This document shows positions 50,445 through 56,538 of a stretch of 64,000 nucleotides of DNA, in pieces. A model generated the notes under the pieces. It searched no databases. It had not been told where the DNA came from and worked only from the letters and a program-made list of their open reading frames with translations. Position numbers and translations under genes: made by a program. The stretch's first letter is position 1, and each line of letters starts with the position of its first letter. Source of the DNA: a candidate division LCP-89 bacterium B3_LCP (lineage in GTDB: Bacteria; Electryoneota; B3-LCP); assembly GCA_005223185.1 (NCBI GenBank), contig NJBN01000007.1, forward strand, positions 164,355 to 228,354, written 5' to 3'.

Positions 50445-52889
50445 TTATTTCATCAGTACCATCTTGCCAGTGACGTTGAATTCACCTGCTTCAAGACGGT
50501 ACAGGTAAATACCTGATGCCAGATCAGAAGCATTGAAAGTGACGTCGTGGACACCGGCATTGCGGTGACCGTCAACCAGGGTTGTAACCAACCTGCCGTT
50601 CACGTCATAGACGGAAAGCAGCACCTTCGCATCTGCAGGCAGAGCAAAGCTGATGTTGGTGGTCGGGTTGAACGGATTCGGGTAAGCACCGATGACCTCG
50701 AAGGCTTCCGGTACAATCAGTTCAGCAGTGTTCGTGATGATCTTATCGAACGGATTCGGGAAACTGGCAGTCGGCATGTTAGCTTCAAAGTCGAAGTCAA
50801 GATCCACTGCGCCAGCTTTCGACCAGTCGAAATAGTCCTCTTCCCAAACTACATTCGGAAGCACACCGGTACGCACGAACCACTGGTAGTTACCGCCAGG
50901 CCAGCCTGCCGATACCGGATACCAGTTATCAGGACGGTTGATCGTCCAGCCCGGCTGGTAGTTAACCAGAGCACGTTCGATAACCTGGATAGTCGTAGTA
51001 CCTTCGTAGACTGCGTCGATCCAGACGTCGCCATTTAACACCTGACCGCTGGTGTTCTCAGCCAAGACACCCCAATCGAGGTTGCCACCACCGGATGGGA
51101 CTGGTGAGCCACCGATTAACCAGGTATCGATGGACCAGCTTGGGGGTGGAGGAGGTGCTTGACCGAAGTATGTAAAGATTTCAGTTAATACTTCTTCCCG
51201 GGTATTGGTAGTATTCAAGCCATTGATTGCCTCAAATGGGAAGGCTAAGAAACAGAGCTTGCCATTACTGGGGTGGTCATAAGTCAGAGCGCCGTATGAA
51301 GCACTGCCATCGTAACTGAAAGCTTCTTCGGCGGGAGCTAACACTTGAATCCCATCGGGCGAGGTACAGGTTCCCGATCCTGCGCCGCCGGGATTGCAAT
51401 CTACAGTTAAACCATCACCTACTGGATTACCGGTCATACCGGTCAGTTCTTTGATTCCAGTACTCGGCGCATCCAATGTAGCGTGTAGCACATCCTGCAG
51501 ATACGTTGGCGCTATTGCAGTCAGCCCCTGGGCAACATTCTGCCCGCTGAGGAAGAGCATCCCGCCTGCGCTAAGGTAATCTTCAACGATCACCTGCTCG
51601 CTGGCATTAAGCGCGTCAACAGTAGCCCACCCTGTCAACCAGATCAGTATGGGATATTGGTTAACCCAGGCGGAAGTGGGAGTACCCAATTCATTGATGT
51701 CCCAATTCTCGTAGCTCTTGCTGAGATTATCCAATGCAGACTGATAGTAAGTCTCGATTATTCCCAATCCATCGTCATCGATCAGCAGAACGTCCGGCCA
51801 GCCGATGTAGATTTCGATATTGTAGTTCATCACTGTCGCTTGAGGATCGGCAACTACTTCCAGGTTGAGTGTGCTGTAATGCGGCAGAGCAGCCGGATCC
51901 ACTTCGAAGACGAACGGAAGGGTGTTTGTTGCCTGGCTACCGTTGGGGACATCCGGATAATTCACGACGGAAGTGGTGAAGTTCAGATCCGGATCGGTAG
52001 TGCTCAGCGTGGCTACAACGTTGGTGGCAGGCTGATAGGAAACACCATTTTCCAGGGTGATATATACCGAAGCAGTCTCACCCGGTTCAGCTCTACCGTC
52101 CATATTGCCATCATCTTCGATTACATGTTCCACATAATTGAGATTGGGAAAATCAACCGGTACTTGTCCAACTTTTGCCTGCAATATCTCCCTGTTGGAA
52201 TTATCCTGAATAAAGCAGGCAACATCCAAATTCTCCACTAGCCAGCTCGGATCCATAGGGCTGGTACCGTACCAATATGCAGTATCATTAGCCGTGGAAG
52301 TAAATGCCTGTCCCGAAGAAGAAGGCACCATGTCCAGCATGGCGTGGTAGTGGTGAGGATTGCCGTTAGGAGAAGCGGGCAGATAGGTGTAGCGATCCAA
52401 AACTACTAAATGGATGGCTTTATTCCCAGTTATGTTCACGTCGGATACTGTGGTACAGACGATGTCTAAGTTGTTTCCTGATACTGTGACATCGAGATCC
52501 ATCCATACATGAGAGGGGATCGCCAATCTGGAATTAATTGATGATTCCATCTGGTATTGTTGGGTTCCCATGCTGAATCCATCACACCACATAGCAGGAA
52601 CAGCATTAACGTTATAATAGCTGCGTCGAGCATTATTATCTGCCGGATTCGCCAGATAGAAAGGATCGTTTGAAGAGGGCCAACTCATGTGGTAAGCGAT
52701 ATCAAAGACCTGATCCTCACCATAGGCTACCATCACGTTGTGTAGTGTAGCATTTGGTGTTGCACATGGACCGCAGCCCCAGTTGGTGTGATCTTCTACC
52801 AGCACTGTTCGATCATAGGCTGAAGCAAGGTTTGCCAGCCCCATGAATAACAGTGTCGCGGCAAATAGAACCATTAGTTTTTTTCTCAT
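50445..52889 (-). CDS. Secreted Omp28-like protein with sorting domain
   Basis: The 814-residue protein has a signal peptide (MRKKLMVLFAATLLFMGLAN), an Omp28/thioredoxin-like domain (about 26-245) starting TVLVEDHTNWGCGPCATPNA with the redox pair Cys39 and Cys42, a CARDB-like Ig domain (about 250-365, EDDGNMDGRAEPGETASVYI), a glutamine-amidotransferase-like fold without the catalytic cysteine (about 366-575, DVLLIDDDGLGIIETYYQSA, GGMLFLSGQNVAQG), a proline hinge, an Ig-like pre-sorting domain (585-705) and a sorting domain with AYPNPFNPTTNISFALP and GIYLYRLEAGEF. It is probably exported. The CGPC pair suggests thiol-disulfide exchange, which is an inference. Two promoters precede it. Confidence 0.87.
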   Translation of the reverse strand: MRKKLMVLFAATLLFMGLANLASAYDRTVLVEDHTNWGCGPCATPNATLHNVMVAYGEDQVFDIAYHMSWPSSNDPFYLANPADNNARRSYYNVNAVPAMWCDGFSMGTQQYQMESSINSRLAIPSHVWMDLDVTVSGNNLDIVCTTVSDVNITGNKAIHLVVLDRYTYLPASPNGNPHHYHAMLDMVPSSSGQAFTSTANDTAYWYGTSPMDPSWLVENLDVACFIQDNSNREILQAKVGQVPVDFPNLNYVEHVIEDDGNMDGRAEPGETASVYITLENGVSYQPATNVVATLSTTDPDLNFTTSVVNYPDVPNGSQATNTLPFVFEVDPAALPHYSTLNLEVVADPQATVMNYNIEIYIGWPDVLLIDDDGLGIIETYYQSALDNLSKSYENWDINELGTPTSAWVNQYPILIWLTGWATVDALNASEQVIVEDYLSAGGMLFLSGQNVAQGLTAIAPTYLQDVLHATLDAPSTGIKELTGMTGNPVGDGLTVDCNPGGAGSGTCTSPDGIQVLAPAEEAFSYDGSASYGALTYDHPSNGKLCFLAFPFEAINGLNTTNTREEVLTEIFTYFGQAPPPPPSWSIDTWLIGGSPVPSGGGNLDWGVLAENTSGQVLNGDVWIDAVYEGTTTIQVIERALVNYQPGWTINRPDNWYPVSAGWPGGNYQWFVRTGVLPNVVWEEDYFDWSKAGAVDLDFDFEANMPTASFPNPFDKIITNTAELIVPEAFEVIGAYPNPFNPTTNISFALPADAKVLLSVYDVNGRLVTTLVDGHRNAGVHDVTFNASDLASGIYLYRLEAGEFNVTGKMVLMK

Positions 52890-52951
52890 AGCATCTCCAT
52901 CATTTGTTTTTATCTGTATTTCTTTGTCATTCCATTTTTTCCCGAAATATT

Positions 52952-52980
52952 AATATAATAAAATTTGCGGCGAAAAGCAA
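52952..52980 (-). promoter_or_regulatory. Proximal promoter of the Omp28-like gene
   Basis: TTGCTT (52975-52980) and TATATT (52952-52957) on the minus strand are 17 bp apart. The -35 box is weaker than that of the distal promoter. Confidence 0.5.
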
Positions 52981-53043
52981 GCCCTGTTTGTAAAAAAAGC
53001 TCTTTTTTACTGTTTTATCACCGGGGTGGTAAGTATAGCTTAT

Positions 53044-53072
53044 AATATAACATTTTTATGAAGCAATGTCAA
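53044..53072 (-). promoter_or_regulatory. Distal promoter of the Omp28-like gene
   Basis: TTGACA (53067-53072) and TATATT (53044-53049) on the minus strand are 17 bp apart, with a run of eight A upstream of the -35 box. Confidence 0.7.
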
Positions 53073-53178
53073 GCGCTTTTTTTTGCGGATGGGAAAAATC
53101 AGTTTATTTAAGGAGCGCCACCCGTTTCGTCAAGTCACACTTCCCTAAGGGAAACCAGGACCTAACGCAACTTTAAAA

Positions 53179-53199
53179 GGCGGGGGAAACACCCCCGCC
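53179..53199 (-). terminator. Hairpin terminator after the deoxynucleoside kinase gene
   Basis: GGCGGGGG (53179-53186) and CCCCCGCC (53192-53199) form an 8-bp stem, followed by TTTTAAAG on the minus strand. The same hairpin, in the other orientation, follows the carboxypeptidase gene at 59366-59388. Confidence 0.55.
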
Positions 53200-53231
53200 C
53201 TACGGCTTATAACTGTATATGCAGAGTCGAA

Positions 53232-53972
53232 CTAATGCCCTTCCTTAGGCGAACTGACAGGGATGTTCGGATTTTTGCCCAACGCCAGCGACAGCTGGCG
53301 GTATCGTGTATCCGATGCTCCTGCCATCTCCAGTATTCGGTTCCAGAGTTCAACCGGTGGTCCGAATTCGGTCCAATCGACGGAAAGCGTTCTGATCCCC
53401 CGGTACTTCATCTCCTCTATCAATAACTTGTAGTTTTTATCGAGTTGCTGAAGGTAATCCAGAGGTACACCTTCCTCACTTTTGCGGGCGCGGATTGCCA
53501 TACGCCTGTCGCACTCTTCCGGAGGAACGTCCAGGTAAACGAACACGTCAGGCGGCATAATATCACGGCTCATGTTGCGGTACAAGCTCTCGTAAAGTTC
53601 AAACTCCTCCTGAGACATGAAGCCTCGCTCCTTTGCTGTGGCAGCGAAAACGGTATCGCCATAGATCGGACGATCCTGAATTATGACCATTCCGCTTTCT
53701 CCCCATGCCATTTCCACAGCCAGCCGATGTTGTTCATAACGGCGGCTGAGCATGAACAACTGCATAGCAAAACCGCCGCCACGGTTTTCTTTGGAGCGTA
53801 AGTCATCATAATAACGCTGGAGAAAGTAGGCAAAGGCGGAATCGTGGGTCGGTTCTTCTAAGACGCGAACTTGGCGTCCACTGCTCCCTACAGCAGAAGC
53901 TATTGCGTGGCAAGCGTTTGTTTTCCCTGCACCGATATTGGCATCTACTGCAATGAATAGTCCTTTTCTCAT
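53232..53972 (-). CDS. Deoxynucleoside kinase family protein
   Basis: The 246-residue protein phosphorylates deoxynucleosides with ATP, a salvage reaction in the cytosol. The P-loop is ANIGAGKT (10-17; the first Gly of the common GNIGAGKS is Ala), the substrate motif is QDRPIYGDTVFA (the DRS region), and the lid has YLDVPPEECDRRMAIRARKSE with the arginines that bind phosphate. IEEMKYRGIRTLSVDWTEF closes the core. Preference for dG/dA or dC/dT cannot be told. It is a single gene between two secreted protein genes, with a hairpin after it. Confidence 0.9.
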   Translation of the reverse strand: MRKGLFIAVDANIGAGKTNACHAIASAVGSSGRQVRVLEEPTHDSAFAYFLQRYYDDLRSKENRGGGFAMQLFMLSRRYEQHRLAVEMAWGESGMVIIQDRPIYGDTVFAATAKERGFMSQEEFELYESLYRNMSRDIMPPDVFVYLDVPPEECDRRMAIRARKSEEGVPLDYLQQLDKNYKLLIEEMKYRGIRTLSVDWTEFGPPVELWNRILEMAGASDTRYRQLSLALGKNPNIPVSSPKEGH

Positions 53973-54078
53973 TTTTCCACAATATTTTTTAGATTAATGT
54001 ATCCTTAATATAAAAAATGGAAGGCAACTTATACAAGGGAAACTTGGGGGAATGAGGGATGACGGTGTGGGGAGGATT

Positions 54079-56127
54079 CTATTTCACCAACACCATCTTG
54101 CCTGAAGCGGTGAAGTCGTCTACTGTCAGGCGGTAAAGGTAGATGCCGGAAGGCAGACCTGAGCCGTCGAAGGTGATTTCGTATGTGCCGGAGGGATAGT
54201 ATACCTCCGCGTAGGGGTCGGTCTTGCGCCGACCCGAGGGCGAGGCATGCCTCGCCCCTACAGAAACCCTACGCCCATTTATATCAAACACATCCAACTT
54301 CACCCAACTTGCAACTGGCAACTGGAAACTGATAGTAGTGGTGGGATTAAACGGATTAGGATAATTCCTCGCAATTATCTGCTCAGCAGATAGCGCGGCA
54401 GCTTGTCTGCCGCCTATTTCATCAAACATCTCCCCCGAATTAAACCAACCTGATGCATAATCCAACCCGCTGGAACCTGACTTGGTGAAAGTGAAACTAT
54501 CAAAGGAAGTATCTACTCCCGCCACCGCATAGGCATTATAAGAATAAGTTCCTGATGGAGCACCTGCAGGGACATTCTGGCTTCTTTCTCTGGAAATGGT
54601 CTGTTCTGATCCCATTGTTATTGACACCGGCCCCAAAACCGGCCCATAGATGCTGCCATTAGGTAGGGTCACATCGCACCAGACAGTGACAGATTGTGAT
54701 GATGGATCAATATTAGTTGCCTGGATGGTATAATCAAAACTGCCACCTGTAGATGGGATTTCTATGGGTGTGTTGTGGGGTGTAAGCAGGATACGGACAG
54801 GGATACTCTGATCATAGTAGTAAGCCCCCATATCAGCCTGCGTTCCGTCCGGATCATTATATTGCGGATCTGGATCACCAGTATCGATACAGGGGGAATC
54901 CCACTGCAGGCGGTAATCCCCCCAGGTTGTATCAACGAATACAGGGTATTCATCAATGTTGCCTAAACCTGGCCAGCCGCCTTGAATATCGCAGAAATTG
55001 ATTTCAGGATTTGAACTCGTGCCGATATGGATTTCATTTGGTCTATCATTCCATAAGATACAGTTATATAGGGACGTTCCTGAACTGAAGTTATAGAAAT
55101 AAACTCCTCCACCAGAGTTAGTAGCGAGATTTTCACTAATAGTACACTTATCTATCAAAAGATTAGAAAAATCCAGATGAAAGCCACCACCCCAACTTGC
55201 AGAATTCTGTTCAATCAAACAGTGGCTTATGGTTGCATCTGAATACCAGCAGAAAATACCTCCACCTCGAGTATAAGTACCAACACAAGAGTTACCAGTT
55301 ATATTACAAGCGTTAATGACCGGATCTGATGAAATACAATGGATTCCTGCGCCATAGAGTTCGGCCAAATTTCCAATGATGTAACAGTGGTTTATTGTCG
55401 GATTGGCATATTCACAGCCCAAACCTCCTCCGAATTGGCCGGCGATGTTCTCACCAATGCTGCTATAATCAATAATCGAATTGGATAAATGAGAAAGATA
55501 AATTCCACCACCATCGAATTCGGCATTATTATTATAAATAATACAGGAAATAATTCTTGGATTTGAGTATTGATTACAACAGATTCCAGCCCCCCACTCT
55601 GCAAAATTTTCCTCTATATCGCACATTGTTATAATTGGACTGGATTGATGAAGGTACATCCCACCACCGCATCCTGCAGAGTTATTATTTATCGAGCATT
55701 TATAAATTGTAGGGTTTGAGTTTTGGCAGAATATACCACCTCCATCATTATCCGATGAAGCACCAGTTGCCTGTCCATATTGTACTATGCAATAAGTCAA
55801 TTGACTACTATCAGGCGCATCGATAAACCGTATCCCATGCCAGCCAACACTGGTATCTGCCGCTGTAAAGAGAATCGAGTCGCTTTCGGTGCCTTCCGCC
55901 AGAAGCCAGCCGTTTACTATCAGCTTATAGTGCCCCTGAAAGATAACGTCCACACCGGGTTCTATCAGAAGTGTGTCGCTGCTGATTATGGTAATTTCTC
56001 CTTCAATCAGGTAGGGAGAACCGGCTGCTTCCCAGGTACCGGAAACATTGCCACCGGGTATAGTGGTTTGGGAGTGAGTGATAGAGCAGAGCAAAAGTAG
56101 GCAGAAAATTGTTTTAGAAGCTTTCAT
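54079..56127 (-). CDS. Secreted right-handed beta-helix protein with palindrome-containing sorting domain
   Basis: I start at the ATG at 56127 because AGGAGG lies 9 bp upstream; the product is 682 residues. It has a signal peptide (MKASKTIFCLLLLCSITHSQ), a cap domain like that of 45811-47745 (GGNVSGTWEAAGSPYLI), a beta-helix with about twelve rungs (about 100-385, such as DNDGGGIFCQNSNPTIYKCS), an Ig-like domain (444-560, GGSFDYTIQATN, VWCDVTLPNGSIYGPVLGPV) and a sorting domain with NYPNPFNPTTTISFQLP and GIYLYRLTVDDF. Palindromic DNA is present in frame at three places: two hairpins in the linker (residues about 573-585) and a compound element at residues 621-645. Function unknown, likely a surface adhesin or hydrolase. 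Confidence 0.87.
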   Translation of the reverse strand: MKASKTIFCLLLLCSITHSQTTIPGGNVSGTWEAAGSPYLIEGEITIISSDTLLIEPGVDVIFQGHYKLIVNGWLLAEGTESDSILFTAADTSVGWHGIRFIDAPDSSQLTYCIVQYGQATGASSDNDGGGIFCQNSNPTIYKCSINNNSAGCGGGMYLHQSSPIITMCDIEENFAEWGAGICCNQYSNPRIISCIIYNNNAEFDGGGIYLSHLSNSIIDYSSIGENIAGQFGGGLGCEYANPTINHCYIIGNLAELYGAGIHCISSDPVINACNITGNSCVGTYTRGGGIFCWYSDATISHCLIEQNSASWGGGFHLDFSNLLIDKCTISENLATNSGGGVYFYNFSSGTSLYNCILWNDRPNEIHIGTSSNPEINFCDIQGGWPGLGNIDEYPVFVDTTWGDYRLQWDSPCIDTGDPDPQYNDPDGTQADMGAYYYDQSIPVRILLTPHNTPIEIPSTGGSFDYTIQATNIDPSSQSVTVWCDVTLPNGSIYGPVLGPVSITMGSEQTISRERSQNVPAGAPSGTYSYNAYAVAGVDTSFDSFTFTKSGSSGLDYASGWFNSGEMFDEIGGRQAAALSAEQIIARNYPNPFNPTTTISFQLPVASWVKLDVFDINGRRVSVGARHASPSGRRKTDPYAEVYYPSGTYEITFDGSGLPSGIYLYRLTVDDFTASGKMVLVK
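54209..54262. repeat. Compound palindromic element inserted in frame
   Basis: GTAGGGGTCGGTCTTGCGCC, then GACCC, is followed by the perfect 20-base palindrome GGGCGAGGCATGCCTCGCCC and CCTAC. On the coding strand it gives VGARHASPSGRRKTDPYAEV inside the sorting domain between DINGRR and YPSGTYEITFDG. The first half matches 3525-3553 and 1595-1623. Confidence 0.85.
54376..54413. repeat. Two adjacent hairpins inside the linker coding region
   Basis: TATCTGC, TCA, GCAGATA (54376-54392) and GCGGCAG, CTTGT, CTGCCGC (54395-54413) are perfect 7-bp stems two bases apart. They encode the linker GGRQAAALSAEQ just before the sorting domain and have the same size as the intergenic mini-palindromes. Confidence 0.75.
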
Positions 56128-56304
56128 GGTGGGTTTCCTCCTTTGCAAATCTCATGATCAGGGCATCGGAATCGCCCCTGTTATCGTTCATGTCATTCTG
56201 GCAAACGAAGTGCGTCCAGAATCTGACATGAACACGCCGTCAGATTCCAGACAAGCTGGAATGACGGTATAAAAGCCCGTAGTCGCCACTGTCCCCAACG
56301 TAAC

Positions 56305-56333
56305 AATATACACAATCATTTCATATTTGTCAA
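56305..56333 (-). promoter_or_regulatory. Promoter of the second beta-helix gene
   Basis: TTGACA (56328-56333) and TATATT (56305-56310) on the minus strand are 17 bp apart; the leader to the start codon at 56127 is about 170 bases and carries a dispersed repeat. Confidence 0.7.
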
Positions 56334-56380
56334 GTGCTATTTTTTTCACTGGTAATTTTTCCTGATATTTTCAACATCGC

Positions 56381-56409
56381 TTGACTTTTCGGTTTGTTTT
56401 TCGTATATT
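56381..56409 (+). promoter_or_regulatory. Promoter of the carboxypeptidase gene
   Basis: TTGACT (56381-56386) and TATATT (56404-56409) are 17 bp apart on the plus strand. The leader of about 120 bases contains the period-11 repeat. Confidence 0.7.
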
Positions 56410-56538
56410 TATATACACCAGTGGGTCGATACAAGATCTCCGAAGGGGCAGGCGTCCCCTACGTTTCAATCTGCGAAATCCGTGTAATCTGTGGGAATCT
56501 GCGGTTAAGACAAATAATATCCAACTCTGGAGTCTTCC

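Larger units (their letters stand above)
52890..53231. other. Intergenic region with two tandem promoters and a hairpin repeat
   Basis: On the minus strand a distal promoter (53044-53072) and a proximal promoter (52952-52980) face the Omp28-like gene. Positions 53131-53175 hold a repeat of the AGGTC...GACCTAACGCAAC type and 53179-53199 a GC-rich hairpin downstream of the deoxynucleoside kinase gene. No gene is seen. Confidence 0.65.
56128..56538. other. Divergent intergenic region with two promoters and repeats
   Basis: No gene. It has a dispersed CATTCTGG...CCAGAATC repeat (56189-56266), the minus-strand promoter of the beta-helix gene (56305-56333), the plus-strand promoter of the carboxypeptidase gene (56381-56409), and a period-11 repeat of the ATCTGCGAA type (56466-56511) in the carboxypeptidase leader. 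Confidence 0.7.

Noticed and set aside
51657..52241. 194-residue plus-strand frame opposite the Omp28-like gene
   Set aside because: It is the antisense of a well-supported secreted protein with domains and sorting signal.
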